Below, one piece after another: positions 20,336-34,399 of a DNA stretch of 64,000 bases. Every line of letters starts with the position of its first letter. Position 1 is the stretch's first letter. Origin of the DNA: Lasioglossum baleicum. Taxonomy: Eukaryota > Arthropoda > Insecta > Hymenoptera > Halictidae. The DNA lies in contig NC_134941.1 in assembly GCF_051020765.1 (NCBI RefSeq), forward strand, positions 6,882,001-6,946,000, given 5' to 3'. The notes under the pieces were generated by a model. The model was given only the letters and a program-made list of their open reading frames with translations, did no database searches and was not told the origin of the DNA. The position numbers and the translations under genes were made by a program.

Positions 20336-21868
20336 TCAATTAATACGAGACGCAAGTGGATTATTTCTGGGTAGGATCTCCAGCCAAAATCCATTTTTGG
20401 CCTTCAGGAATGCTCCCCCAATCCCGATCTCCATGGGCACCGAAGTTTTCGAGCACACTTTCAGTTCGCAGCTACCAAGAATGTGGAACAGCGCAACTCT
20501 GCTTTGCAGAATGGCGAACTTGTACCCAATGCAGATCCTAGGTCCGATCCCAAAGGGCAAATACGCATCAGAATGCATCAGATTAGACTCTTTATCCATA
20601 AACCTGCTAGGTTCGAACTTGTCAGGTTCTTTAAAATACTTAGGATCACGTTGAATCCCATAAATCGGTAGCCAGACATGAGAACCTTGATCAACTCTAA
20701 AAGGCTCTAACCCTGGCAAGGCAGGAGGCAATTCGAAGGCTTTCTTGCACTCTCTATCAGTGATAGGTATAACTGGGTACATCCTAAGAGCCTCATTAAT
20801 CACTGCATCGAGGTACTTCATCCCATTAATAGCCTCATAAGAGACATCACCATCGCAGTCCTTCAGAACCTGATCAATCTCCTCCTGCAGCCTCTTCTGT
20901 ATCCCAGGATTCGCCGCTAACTCGTGAGCAGCGAAGCATAGCAAGCTAGAGGTAGTCTCAAACCCACCAAAATAAAAAGTGAAAGCTTGACCGGCTATGT
21001 CCAGGTTAGTCAGCTGTTTTCCTGGACCTAGCTTGTCTCTGCTCTCCATCATCAGCTGAATGAAGTCCGGACGGCTGAGACCTGTCCTCTCCCTAGTCGC
21101 AATATTAGCTGACACTACTTCTTCGAAGAAGTCAGCGACCTCTTTCCTTATTATCTTCAAACCCAGCAGTTTGGCCAGCTTCGGGAAGACTACTATCGTG
21201 AATAACTTCAAGAATCCACCGCTATGAAGGTCCAGAGCCTCTCTACCCAGGACGTAGAACCTGTTCTCTTTGTCCGCCATTGAGTCTATGCTAATTCCGA
21301 AGGCGCAGCTCGCGAAGACGTCGTTGGCAAATCTGGTGAAGATGTCCTTCACCTCTATTACCCTCTCCTCGTCTGGCAGAGCTGTTAAATGATTAACAAC
21401 GTTCGCAGCGCAGTCGGACATCAGCTTAAACATCGTCTTCATCTTGCTGGACGTGAACGCTGGAGACAATAATGATCTGACTTCCCTCCATCTCTCTCCT
21501 TCGAGCAGCAACAGGTTTTTAGAGAAGAACGGGTCGATGTCCGTGTTCCTGAAGGTACGGTGATCGGGGAAGTGGTCGAAGTGCTTGATCCCGATGGATT
21601 TTATGAGCTCTGGGTCGCGGATCATGATCACCGACGTCATCCGATGGTGCAGGCCCACGTATCTCGCCTCGAGATTCATGTTGTACACTTCGCGGACCAT
21701 TTCCGCAAATGATTCGAGTCTTATCGTGGATCGCCAAGTGCTGCCTAGCACTGGCACCGAATTCTTGAATGGCAGACCGTGCCTTTTCAAGGGATCTTCT
21801 TCCTTGGTCAGGTAGTAGTATAGTCCCAGCAGTGCTATGGCGATTGATAATATTATGGAGACGTCCAT
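20336..21868 (-). CDS. CYP9: cytochrome P450, CYP9 family, divergent paralogue
   Basis: Intronless 510-residue microsomal P450. N-terminal anchor at about residues 4-20, WxxxR at 127-131, helix I GGFETT at 301-306, ExxR at 359-362, EPSRF at 419-423 in place of PERF, and heme loop FGIGPRICIG at 439-448 with Cys446 as ligand. It is clearly related to the three upstream-numbered copies (shared LSPAFTSSKMK, PPALPGL, IPIYGIQ-type motifs). However, it differs throughout and is not part of their duplication unit, so it is probably another CYP9 subfamily. Unlike them it keeps Thr305 at the helix I oxygen-activation position. It is in the same orientation, about 7.8 kb upstream of copy 3. Expected role is xenobiotic or secondary-metabolite oxidation; the exact substrate is unknown. 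Confidence 0.94.
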   Translation of the reverse strand: MDVSIILSIAIALLGLYYYLTKEEDPLKRHGLPFKNSVPVLGSTWRSTIRLESFAEMVREVYNMNLEARYVGLHHRMTSVIMIRDPELIKSIGIKHFDHFPDHRTFRNTDIDPFFSKNLLLLEGERWREVRSLLSPAFTSSKMKTMFKLMSDCAANVVNHLTALPDEERVIEVKDIFTRFANDVFASCAFGISIDSMADKENRFYVLGREALDLHSGGFLKLFTIVVFPKLAKLLGLKIIRKEVADFFEEVVSANIATRERTGLSRPDFIQLMMESRDKLGPGKQLTNLDIAGQAFTFYFGGFETTSSLLCFAAHELAANPGIQKRLQEEIDQVLKDCDGDVSYEAINGMKYLDAVINEALRMYPVIPITDRECKKAFELPPALPGLEPFRVDQGSHVWLPIYGIQRDPKYFKEPDKFEPSRFMDKESNLMHSDAYLPFGIGPRICIGYKFAILQSRVALFHILGSCELKVCSKTSVPMEIGIGGAFLKAKNGFWLEILPRNNPLASRIN

Positions 21869-22074
21869 CGCGAATTTGGAGTGTTCTGAAATTGTTTGGA
21901 GAGCGAATTATTGAACGTGAATTGTTGAATTCGGAGGAGATAGGTGCGCAATACTTGCAAGTACGGAAACTCGTGTTTTTGCGATAACTCGCTGCGAGTT
22001 TAAACACCGTCGAGTCGTCAAAGCAAACGGCTGAGTCATTCGGCAGCACTGATGATCTCGCATGCAGACAAACG

Positions 22075-22110
22075 ACTGACGCAACCGAGTGCAAAGTCTT
22101 CGTTTTAAAA
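22075..22110 (-). promoter_or_regulatory. candidate core promoter of the fourth P450
   Basis: The minus strand carries TCAGT at 22079-22075 and TTTTAAAA at 22110-22103, about 33 bases upstream of the initiator A (22077). The geometry matches the other copies but the TATA-like element is weaker. Another TCAGT lies nearby (about 22052-22048). The predicted leader would be about 208 bases. Confidence 0.4.
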
Positions 22111-25100
22111 CGAGACGGCGCGGCGATAAGGATTTCATGTTTTCAAGGTAATTGCTGCCGAGGGCAATGCATCGTTCACGATGCTTCGCTTGAAAATATT
22201 GTCCACTTCGGGGTTTTTAGTACGTGTCTCCTCCGGTATCGAAGGATGTGTCGGCATACTGTAATTTGTTGGACAGTTAATTAATGAATTAACTGCGTGA
22301 TTCTTGATGAGTTGTTTCCTTGATGTTGGTTGACCTTATACAAGGACGACTTATATAAACAAGATCTGCATCCAGCAAAACATACAGCTTTTATAAATGA
22401 TCTAATGTGTACTCTTTACTATACTAATGCTCTACACTAATCTGTACGGTATCTTCACTCTTGAAATGTTTTATTAAATGCAATGTGTGTTCATTGAGAT
22501 ATTTAAACAATTTAATAGAAGAGTGTTTCTGAATATGATGCTGCGCACTACTAATTTCAATAACAAAATCCATAAAATTAATTTGATTATCTTCGTGTTT
22601 TATGAACATGTTAGGAGTATTATGTAAGAGGTTTATTCCATCTCTAATGGAATTTAAAATTGCAGATTATTGAATACTTGGATCAATAAAATTCGATAAA
22701 ATGATTGTTGGAAAAACATTTTAATCTTAATTTGTAGTCAATAATATACTTGACAACAGAGAATCTATTTTTATTCAACTCTATTCTCGTTAATATCGCG
22801 ACGATAAGATATTATATCCATTTATGGAAAGATAATAACACTACTGACAGAAGATTCGGGATAATAAATACTAGACTTTATTACCACACACCTTGATTAA
22901 ATATATTTAGATACATAATAGTATACATTATACATGCGTTTCACATGGCGGCGTAAAGGAGACTGAACATCAGCTCGACAAAAGCAGTGCGCAACAAGCG
23001 CTCGACACGCACACAACAACGAAATATGCATAGACATAGATAGTATAGATACATAGGTTGATGTCGATAAAATAGAACACATGCATAGGACGTATTGTCT
23101 AACATTTTCTTACAACTACAAATCATTTGTTATCATTTAACAATAAGATTGATAATAATAGATATGAACTATTTATTATTGTTAAATTAATCGAACTAAT
23201 CAATGAAATATATCAATTTTTTAATCAACGGGTATCACTAAAGGGCGTCATTGTAGTATTAAAATCGAAATCTTATTTTTGAAGAGGAAGCACAATAACT
23301 TGATTATTATGAATCTAACTAAGACAGTATTGTTTTACATACGTTTTCTTATACTCGATTTTATGTAGTTATCCGTCTTATATCCAGTAAATGCATTACT
23401 AGTCGATTTCTCGATGTAAACATTTTTTGTCAAGACAATTAAATTTTATCCGTCTTAAGTTGTAAATGATTTGCATTGCGTCAGCAGATCGTGACTGATG
23501 CAAGAAGTAATAATTGGTGTCGACAAGGCTAGGCGAGTTTCCAATAGTAATTTTTCCTTGCGCATTTCCAGTTCTCCTTCTTACGTTTTCTTGTCCTCAA
23601 TATCGTTCTACGAGGAAAATGTTTTATAATTAACTCACCATCTTATTACAGTAGCGCCATATCATTATGTGTCATAGAATCCTTTTTGTAAATAATATAG
23701 AACAAATAGAAACAGTATTTAAGATTATTTGGAAATTGCTATGGAAGAATAATAATAAGATTGAAACTATACAAGTATTGAAGAAAATTTCCTTCATTTT
23801 TATCATTTACACGTTCTTTCTCTCATACTGAAATAAAATATTAAACAAACACGTTCTATATTAGACAATTTGGTATAAAATAGTATATTATTTTTTTCAG
23901 ATTACTCCGCTGGTTCCCGAGTAAGAAAAATGATTGCAACAACGTAAGTCAATGTATAGATATTTTCCTATTTTAGTTCAACTTCAATGTTTCATTAAAC
24001 AGTGTGTATATATTTTTATTCAATATAATTTTTCTTGTGTTTCACAATATTAGTTTTCATCTTATTTATGACTTACTTATTTCTTCGATATCTTAATTTA
24101 TTATAGAAGTAGTTTAAAAATCTACAAATTAGAAATATTATAGGAAACATAAACTTATAGAATAATTTTTTGGTCTCATTTAGTGGCTGCATTAATAAAT
24201 AAATATCCGAATCCTATAATTATAATGCAGTTTAAGTAGTTAAGGAGTGACGAGATTTGAGAGTTAACAATTTCCAAACTTAACAATTTATTTTCTATGG
24301 TATATTACAAGCAAAATAAATTTCGTTTCTATCTTGAGATAGAGACAGATTAAAAGATTAATAATTATGACAGCATTCTTCGTTCTGGTGTTTTAACTAT
24401 TTCGTGCTCCACGTATTAATTTTAGTATACGAAAACAGATTCCAACGTTGTATTCAATATAATTCAGTACAGTCTACGTACAACAGTTGTCTTTTTACGA
24501 GACGTAAATTTCATCGTTTGAGAACGACGGGTGTTCCGTAACAGTAAGTACCAAAAACAGGGGATTCTATGCAATTCCGTGATTGGACACAGACATGAGG
24601 CGAGCCAGAGACATCGAAACACATCAAAGGCGGGGATCCTGTACTATCATCCGCATATTCCCGTACATACTGTCAAGGCAACTTCGGAATCTGACTACGC
24701 GCAACGTTATCCCGTGTTCATCCGGCTCGTTTGTGCTGCTGGAGATCAGTAGGTGTCCACCTTGGAATACGTGCCTAAATCAAGCCAGTAGAGATTATGC
24801 GTTGTGTTTAGAATATGCTGTTAAGGATCTAACCATCCTGTCTCTCCCTCGCTCTCCCTCGCTCTCCCTCTCCGCCGGCCTGAAGCCTTCCGCTGTTACA
24901 ATATTATATTTCGAACAAGAGTTCTGTTTATCTGAATGCTGAGGATTTTGATAACGATGTTGATGTTACGTCTAGTTCCGAAGCAATCCACTTATCGCGG
25001 CAGGCGGCAGAAGTGTTAATATTGCGTAGAACAATTTACGCTGGAAACAAAAAAAGTCTCCTGATAACCATTTTATTTCGCTCTGTAAAAGAGAAATTAG

Positions 25101-28100
25101 ATTGTACAGGGATATTTCTTTCTTCTTTGAATGATTTTAATAAGTTAAAAATAATTATTAGGCTTCTCCGAATTAAATCGTGGCCCTCGAGCAGCAGTAA
25201 CTTTATTTTTAATCCAAACCTTCTAAATTGGAGATTCAATAATTGTTTTTAAAATTGAGAAAGCGGACAGAAAGTGATTGTTATCGACAGTGAAATTAAT
25301 ATTTATCTAATACATTAACAACTTCATCTTTTTTTTATTTTCCTACTGATTTATCTAATTTTTGTTATTATAAACGCGTAGAATTCGCAGATGATAAATG
25401 TTTTCACACTGGGATGCTACTGGTACATTTCCTCCAGATACAGATTCGGAAACAAATATGTGTTTGCGAAGATCAGTTTGAAACAAATTCCATGAGATGT
25501 TCTTAATGGCAACGGTTTTGTTAAATAAAAGGATGAGCGACGTTTTACCAATATATATTGAAAATTTCGAGACGAAATTATGCTCGAAGCATCTCACCAT
25601 GTTTACATGTGAGTCACTCACGCGAGCGTCGCGCGTTGCGCTCTTCGTTTTCGCGTGCGTCTCTGGTCATTCGTACTTCGTTCGTTCGTCTTTCGTCGTT
25701 TTAGTCGCCGTCTTTGAAAGTCAACCGTTGTCAGCTCTGTTTTTCTGTATATTCAAATATATTCGTTACGTGTTTCGAAACAGTTAATATCGTTTTCTGT
25801 TCAATATCTCTACTCCAGAAATATATACCATCAAATCCAACAATATACTTTATTCAAAAATGACAAAACGATGCAACAAAATTCTCGCACGAGGCACGCA
25901 CGTTCCATACAGCCACTAGGTGACGTTGTGTTTTACTTAGGGTATTATTGTTTTCATGTATCAGCCCCTTATTTTATATGTAAATGTACCTTAATACTCA
26001 ACAGTTTTTAAGTGAAGTAGGAATGTTATTGAATGCTTTATTTTGTCTTTTCATTCAGGCGTCGCTGCTGTAACCACGACCTGTCCTACATTTTGATTTC
26101 ATAATTATTAAAATTACAAAGATGCTGCCACTAGAGATTATTCAATAAATTTCTTCGTATACGAATTACAGCCACCCAAAAAATTATTATATAGTTACAA
26201 AAATTTTAGGGGTTTAAAAATCACTTGGAACGTCGACAAGCGTCCTTTAAAAATCCAGAAAACCATTCTTCTAACATCATTGTCTAGGCAAAAAGAAATT
26301 AGCACATTTCAAATTCCTAGATCTACGATGATAAACATTTAAGGGACATGGGAGGTTAAATAAACTCATTGCTTAAAATTTCAGTGTCCTCTTGAGTGTC
26401 CAAAAGCTTAAAAAATCGTCGCTTCGTTCTCCAAATGTCTCTGACCAGGCAAAAAGAAAATTAGTTGTTTGTCAAAAGGCTAGTGCGCGTATAGTTTCGG
26501 AAAAATAAGGATTCGGTGGAGAAGCGCGAGTCCGGCTGGTTGGGCGAGGAAAAAAAGATGAGGGGGACAGCAAGAGGGAAGGGAGAAAGGGATGAAGGGA
26601 CAGGCGGACAGACAGAGACAGTGATAGGGAAAGTGAGCGGCACGGGTAAGAGGGAAACGAGAGAGGGCTGGCGGAACAAAATTCATTTGGCCAAATTAAA
26701 CAGAGTTTAGCAATTTGCGCTTAATCCATTTGTCGAGGATCCGCCGTCCGTCAGTCCGTTCGTCTGCTTCATCCCTCTCTTTGCAGCCGCGCGCTCTTAA
26801 CACGACCACCACTGTGCACCCTTTCCTTGCTGGCCCTTCCACGTTTCACCTTACCCCTGTCGATACTAATCCTCTCGTCTGCATCGTTTGCCGCTGCCAC
26901 TTTCAAACAGTGTCTCGCGAATTTCACGAATACACCAGCGCCGTTAATAAACTGCAAAGCAGCACCGTGCTGGATGGAATAATACAGGATGGACCAGTAA
27001 CCGCTATCAACGTTGCTCATCTCTGTTTTCTCTACTCCCGTTTCACTGTGACCACAGAATCGTTCTCATTTTTTCATCAAAATTTAACGCATTCGTTTTA
27101 TATATAATTTTCGGGAAGATTTAGGACGTTATTCCTATGTTCAGTCTGAAATATATTTATTTATTTATTAGTAAGCGCGGATTTTTATGTATTTGGTTGT
27201 AAAGAAAATAATGCAGGATTTTTGTTCCTTTGTTTTATTAATTGCAATTTTATACCAATAAATATTTACCTTAATTTAATGGGTTATGTGGCATTTTAAA
27301 GCTTGTTTTACGCTCTATTTAATTATGCTTTTGATATTTATTTTTATTCAATTACTAATTTTTATTAAATTACTTGGCTTTTATTTCTGGATGTCAAAAC
27401 GCGATTTTCGCATTATTTTTGTCTGTGAGTTCAAACTAGGCCGAAGTGTCGCTCAAGCGGTTCGGAATAGCAATGAAGTATGGGGCGAAGGAAGTGTCAA
27501 CGAATGCACAGCTTCACATACTTTTAAATAATATTAAATTCACTGTAAAATTAATTTTAATACTATTCCCCTTAATAATATTAAAATCAAGTCTCAAGTC
27601 TCAAATAAAAATTTCTTTCTTGTTTTAATTATTCGATTAAACTGAAGCTAATACGTTAATGTTCTTAAATTTTTTAAATATATGTCCACTGCTTTAAATT
27701 GTACGTACCAATTTTTGTTATAAATGCATAAAATTCGCAGTCTGGTTATAACACTTAAAAAAAAACGTGGTAACATAGGTTTAAATCCTGCATTTCTTTC
27801 TTTACAACCTAATATTTATATGATAAAAACGAATGGATCAAATGCAAAACATTAAGAACGTTCAAGGAAATTAAAAATGCTGTTTAAATTATTATGATCG
27901 ACCGAATTGATAAAAAAAAAAAATACGAAACTCGTGAGGATGTGAACATAAAGATCGACCGAACTGATTCGAAAGCCGGCCCCAAGGATAGCGTCAGTCT
28001 AATTTCTCGAGTGCCTCGAACGCAATAAATCTGCAGGCAGGACGTGCGTTAAGATATATCGTCCTTACTTTCTTTTTCATCCACGGAGGACAGTTTTTCA

Positions 28101-28428
28101 TTTCCTGGGAAGTCGAGTTTCATGTGCTCGAAGATTTTTATTCAATTCACACCTTTGCAAATCCACTGGCTTGTTGTTTTACGCTTTGTCGTAAATGCGC
28201 TTTTATGATCTACAAATGCTAGCGTAATATCAACACGAATCAAATTTATTCTGCAGGGCATAAACACTTTCTAAACTTCCGCGGGATTGTAACTTCGAGT
28301 TCACGTTCACGTAGTTTATATTTATTCAGAATATACATTGCAGGCGCCAGGTGTCGAATAAAAATTATTTCTCCCTTCATTTCATCCCCCAAAATAATGT
28401 TGTGCATCAATTGTTAGGAACAAGATCC
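22111..28428. other. gene-poor interval upstream of the P450 cluster
   Basis: No gene is supported. GC-richer islands stand out at about 22,930-23,030, 24,540-24,900 (with a short CT-rich microsatellite near 24,840-24,870), 25,620-25,770 and 26,510-27,080. They could hold exons, untranslated regions or conserved noncoding elements; I cannot name any. The rest is AT-rich. A copy of the dispersed 50-bp motif lies at about 27,690-27,748. Confidence 0.45.
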
Positions 28429-29060
28429 AAGTAAGAAATTCTTTCTTTAATAAAAGTAAAAGCCAAGTAGAAAATTCTTTCTTTAATAAAAGTAACAGCC
28501 AAGTAAAAAATTCTTTCTTAAATAATTTGAATAAGAACCAAGTAAAAAATCCTTTCGTTAATAAGTTTAGTAACAGCCAAGTAAAAAATTCTTTCTGAAA
28601 TAATTTGAATAAGAACCAAGTAAAAAATCCTTTCGTTAATAAATTTAGTAACAGCTAAGTAAGAAATTCTTTCTGAAATAATTTGAATAAGAACCAAGTA
28701 AAAAATCCTTTCGTTAATAAATTTAGTAACAGCCAAGTAAGAAATTCTTTCTTAAATAATTTGAATAAGAACAAGTAAAAAATCCTTTCGTTAATAAATT
28801 TAGTAACAGCCAAGTAAGAAATTCTTTCTGAAATAATTTGAATAAGAACCAAGTAAAAAATCCTTTCGTTAATAAATTTAGTAACAGCCAAGTAAGAAAT
28901 TCTTTCTCAAATAATTTGAATAAGAACAAGTAAAAAATCCTTTCGTTAATAAGTTTAGTAACAGCCAAGTAAAAAATTCTTTCTTAAATAATTTGAATAA
29001 GATCCAAGAATATAAAATTCTTCCTTAAATAATTTAGTAACGGCCAAAGACAGAATTCTT
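28429..29060. repeat. tandem array, 78-bp dimeric unit
   Basis: The landmark aatcctttcgttaataa recurs about every 78 bp (near 28,546, 28,624, 28,702, 28,780, 28,858, 28,933). Each 78-bp unit is two related halves of about 39 bp, one with aaattctttct and one with aatcctttcgt, both preceded by ccaagtaa. The ends decay into single halves. Open frames of 72-81 codons on the minus strand are products of the repeat. Confidence 0.9.
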
Positions 29061-32000
29061 TCTTCAATAATTATAGTATGTTGATATAAAATATATTGAC
29101 GTTTCCGAATCCTCTAAATCTTTTCACCATTTTAAATTATACTTACCCATTATTGCAATAATTGTATCAAAGCCGCAATGAACTGTAGGAAATTGTCGGT
29201 AGCAGAGAGAGTGTTCATAGTTTAAGTGGGTACGACATAAACAAGAAAAAGACAGCTCAAAATACAGACAAAAATCGAGAGAGGGTAGGGGATGTTGCCG
29301 GTTCGTTCCATAAAACACATATCGGGCTCTCCCACTGGTACCTCCGTGGATCGAGTCTTTTAGCTACTGGTTTACATCGCAGGAACCGGCTGCTATCTTA
29401 TTATCACGGAATTGTTTCCAACCCTCTCGTTTCCCTCCCGCTTCTTGTCCCGTCTTTCTCGTTCTCGCTGTCGCTGGGCGTCTTCGCCTTGCTCGCCGTC
29501 CTTCTCGGCCTCTATTTAGAAGGATGCTCGAAGGAAGCAGCGGCGAAGCCAACTTAAGTGTATTGGCAGTTGTGTCCACCTTTTATTTTCATCCAATCGG
29601 GCGAGGACCTTTAACATCACTCCGCTGGAAAACCGTAGAGTGCTTCGAACCGGATGCCTTGGCCGGTTTCGGGGACTCCAGAGACCTCTCCTCTCCTCTC
29701 TCTCTCTTTATCTATCTAAGCTCAACTCTTCAATGCATGGATTTCCCTCGTTTTAAAGCGACACTCGTGTTTCCGGTTTCCTTCGGCATCTCCAATCCTG
29801 TTCGCCAAGTACCTCCAGGAAAGATTCTTACGAAAATATTCCATCGCTCTCGATCGTTTGTTATGCGGCGAAATTTTCGGGAAAATTGCTTGCCCGGGAA
29901 TGTAACCCCAGGATTCATGAAACTGTGGAAAGGTTTGTGCGAGATCTATAGGATGAGGTATTCTGTTTGTGTTGCACTGTGGTCTGATTTGTGCTTTGCA
30001 TATAGACGAACAGCTATTGTTTCTTTAGCTATCCTATTGGCTAAACCGCGGACGGCGAACCTTTTTTATTAATAAAAGCTGTATTAATGCTATCGGCGCA
30101 CTGGTTCGATCATTTGATATTTAAAAGCAATTTTGCAAATTACCACATTGCTACTTTAACGTTCGATCTTAATTTAGACAATTTTCAAGAATTAATTGCG
30201 TCTGTAAATTATTATATATTCAGATATTATATTGCATGTTAAATTGAGTTGAGGAAAAACTATTACTCACTTGCTTTGTGAGAAAGAAATTTAAATTTGC
30301 TGAAATCGTGAGACACGTGTTTGAAAGAACGAGTCAGATCATCGATCTCTTTTATTAAGATGCAATGTTTAGGGTCATTTAGCTGTGTTTGCGTTGCTGC
30401 TCTATTTGTTAATGTTTTAAAAATATATTTTCGAAGGTGTTTTCGTTGTTCTCAATATATCTATTTCATTTAATCGCAATCAATTGAGCAATGAAGATTT
30501 TGATAGGCCCCACCGTCGAAGGGTTAAACTGTTTCGACCTATCATGCACGGTACAGTTCATTAAAAACTATGCGATGTACCCACTCACGTTTCATATCAT
30601 TGATTTAGCTTGGCGTTAAAGTGTTGAAATGTTTAAGGGATGAAAGCAACCTTCAAAGTTTCGGGTCAAAAGTACATTTTTTTCAACATCTACAAAACTA
30701 GAGGGTGTACAAATTTTTTTACATGTTTTTACATTACAAATCCAACCATGAAAAGTTTTTGTAACATCATTTGTATAAAAAATTTATTGGAAAGTAAAAC
30801 TTTTTTGTTATTAAATATAATAGTGATTTATTTTGAAAATAGTAGACACGTATTTTGGAATTTTTGTTTTTTCCAAAGTACATTTTGAAGGTCCTCTTAA
30901 GGGTTAAATGAAAACATCCCTTAAAAATTAATTTTTAGCTCTGCCTCTATACCTTGAAAACTATAACATATATAAATATTGCATAATGATAGTTGTTGTA
31001 TTGAAATTGTAATTGAATGTTATAATGTTACAATGAAAATGCAATTGAATGTTATAATATTATAATGAAAATTCAAATTTGCAGAAAATACTAATGCAAT
31101 GTATTCATTTATGAAATATCTTTAGAGATGTATATTGCTCCTATTATTTTTTAATTGTTGTTGGTGAATACACCCATGAAATACTAGCGGATATTTTCAG
31201 GTTTCACGTATATCGTCGGAAGCTATAATGATCATGGCCGCCCGAAAGTTCAGAATTGCAGATTTCCAGGAAAACTCCATAGCACGATGAACTTCCTCTC
31301 GTCTCAAAACTATAGAAACAGTTGCTTAAACTTCTTGTAAATTATTGGAATTATTTATCTCCATTTTTACTCGCAGTATGAAAGAAGAAAAACAGTTTTA
31401 ATAAAAGTTTCATCAATTTTGTGTTCCTCAAAATTGTGCGACAAAATTGTTGACTATCTCTAATATACATAAAAAATAGTCTACGCCCCTTCACTGCTTT
31501 ATACAGTATATTATTTATGCATTACATGCAAATACATTATTTACGCAGTATAGAAAATTATTAAAATTCCACGGTGTTTTCTTTTATTTTATACGACTAC
31601 TCTTTCACTTATTGTTAAAAGATGAGACATAAAAATGCAAGCATTGTATTATCTGAATTTCAATATTAAAAGCTCCTTGTTGTCATATATATACTCTATG
31701 TTCCCAACTAAAATAAAATAATTTGATGTGTGTTCTATTTTCTATTCAAGGTTCTGATTTAATGTAATAATAAAATGACTAGCGAAATAATAAAGAATTA
31801 GATAATATAGTAGTTTATAGTTATATGTATAGTAAAGAAAGTAACTCGCCAAAATATTTGTGTATTAAAAAATTCTTCCATTTATTGGAACCAATACATT
31901 ATATCTTTTATAAAATCTACTTTTATTTCAAGGAATTGGACCTTCTTTGTAGGTTTCAATTTCCAGAAATGTATTTTTGTATATATCCATGATAAAATAC

Positions 32001-34399
32001 AAATAGGGAGGATCATGTCCCTTTGAATAACATCGAGCGTAAAATATGTATAGCTAATAATAGGATATGATGGCGACGAATGTGGAATTTCGAAGAACCT
32101 GGATTAGACGAAGCTATCGAGAAATTCCTACGATCTTGAATTTCGGAAGTCTATCTCAGGATGCGGGACGAATCACAATTTCTCCAAGTTGCCGTCGTTT
32201 CCTCTCACGTCATTACTTATATCCGGGCGAGATTGGAAAGGGCGAAGCTGACTTCCACTATAACGGTGGAATTTTTAACGACGTTAAATCGAAAAACTTT
32301 CCCTCCCTATTTTTATTACCTTCCGCTGGCACTCGTTGGGAACACTTCGTAATAGATTCATTGGTGCGCTGTGATATCATAAAAATTCCTGTTTCGATTT
32401 TTAGTCTAAATCACATTTCGTGCAGTTACCTGCTCCCAGTCCTAAAAGCTGCAACCATAACACTAAAATATTTATTTCTACGAGCATAGCACATCGTTGA
32501 TAACCATGTTGATGTTAGCTGACCTATTTGATCGCCTACTCTAATATTTACTGCGAAGTTGGCGTCATGCTCCTTTTACCCATCGTAACTGTGAACCTGA
32601 ATCGTGTAGTTATGATCTATTAACAGTGGAAAATAACTTTGTCAGCGGAATATTGAATAGTCAAAGATAATATTACTCTATTACTGTTGACGAATTTTCA
32701 GTATAATATTATGTTACAGGTATTCCGAATTATTTTTTCGTAAATCCTTGCATCACGGTACTCATGATTTTACTATGCCGATACTAGTTCTAAAAGTAAG
32801 ATCAAATTCAAGCCGAGTCGAAACCATTTTCGTTTTCGATACACTAAAGCGATAATGGACAAATAAAATTTTATTAAAATCAATTCCTGTTTGGTTCCTG
32901 TCTTGCAATTGATGCAAACGATTTATAGTAATCGCTAAAGGGGAGCACTTTATTGTAATACTAATAAAAAGATTATGATTAGACTGTGGATTTTAAGATT
33001 TCATTGATGACAATTTAAAACAACAGAAAGATTAAAATAATCTACTAACGACTATATACTAATACTAATATGTATAATAAATATATAACATGTAACCGAT
33101 TTCAAGTCTCTAGCTCATCAGGAAGTTAGTTTAAAATCAATTGCAAAATTTGCCACCGAACAGACAAACAAACAAACAAGAAAGCGAGCTAATAAAAACG
33201 TGGTAAAAAATATGAGTTTTCCTGATAGAAAGCAATAATGACTTTGAAAAAACTGTAAAACTCCTTCGATACCATTTAAATTATGCCATAAATATTTTTT
33301 GTGGCATTAAAAATAAAGGAGATATTTAGGTGGCCTCCTGTATACTTTTTTTTTTAACCAGGATCTAACTAAAATTTAAGTGAGGCCCAAGTTTTTGCTA
33401 GGATCATCAAAGGAAGAAAGAAGCTCTCTCTTCTACATATTTGCCGTTTTTCGTGAACGAAGTAGACAATTTTTCTTCAGCAGTCTAATTATTATTTATC
33501 GGTCAGTGCTGGTAGATGCATGCCTAAAATCAGTAAGGAAGAGACAATCGATTAACAACGCTATTGATTGCGGACGCGACAATACAGGTTTTCCAGCTGA
33601 TCGCTTCTATCAGATCGTTCTTCGGTTACAAAACGGAGTGGCAGCGACGCGGAAGCTTCCTATTACAGGAGAATTCGCGATTATAGGACGACCGGTTGCA
33701 ATTCACACGTGACACAAACTGATAATAGAACGTCATACAAGTACCATGAATCCATGCGAAGTCGCGACAATAATGGGACACGCGAGCCGTATACGCGTTG
33801 AGAGCCAGGTGTCGTTTTACGGTGTCGCGGATATTCAGCCCACGAATTGTTGCCTCGGAACTGCCGAAAAATACACATACTCAATTGCTCGTGCTGTGAT
33901 TCGTGTATTAAAAGTATCCATTTATCCAACCACAAAACAATTCTAATAACTAGACTCCGGATTTAACGGATTTATAACAAAAATGAGCGAGTGCAATTTA
34001 AAACAGTGAAAATATTAAAAGACTGTTAATATATTGTTTTCACTACATTAAAATTATTCATGAAGAATATAGATTTATATTTAGCTCCCCCCCCCTCTGC
34101 GTCTTGCAATTGATGCACAAACTTTTTATTTTCCATGAACATCCGGAGTCTACTAATAACAGTCAACAGATCAGACCGTGCAATATTTTCTTCAATTTTA
34201 GGGCATAGACTTCAATTATTCCAGCCAACACATTAATTTTGTATTTCAATCATTTTTATTAAAATATTTAACTTTTTGAAGGAAAATGTCTTTGAATCGA
34301 TTCCTATGATAGCGTCTTTGTAATTTCAATAATTAGAAAATAAAACATCCTGTCATTTGACCGTCGCAGAAATAAGAAATAAATGAAGTTGCGCATGTA
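29061..34399. other. intergenic DNA with a GC-rich island at 29.3-30.06 kb
   Basis: The island at about 29,340-30,060 contains a 182-codon plus-strand frame (29524-30072) without recognisable domains and with low-complexity CT stretches, so I do not call it a gene. Frames at 32067-32489 and 33380-33712 are likewise unrecognised. Diverged copies of the dispersed AGACTGCGGATTTTATGC motif occur near 32,980 and 33,950-34,004. The remainder is AT-rich. Confidence 0.4.

Noticed and set aside
26461..27107. Possible gene in the GC-rich island (frames on both strands, 130 codons at 26715-27107)
   Set aside because: Purine-rich and pyrimidine-rich strands keep frames open by composition. No recognisable protein family.
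28518..28968. Minus-strand frames of 72-81 codons rich in Phe, Leu and Ile
   Set aside because: They are translation of the 78-bp tandem repeat, not a membrane protein gene.
28429..29060. CRISPR-like array
   Set aside because: Repeats are contiguous without unique spacers, and the genome is clearly eukaryotic. The same holds for 46144-46868 and 53572-57404.
29524..30072. 182-codon plus-strand frame, the longest outside the P450s
   Set aside because: Low-complexity CT-rich stretches, no domain and no splice or promoter support. Treated as an open stretch in a GC-rich island.
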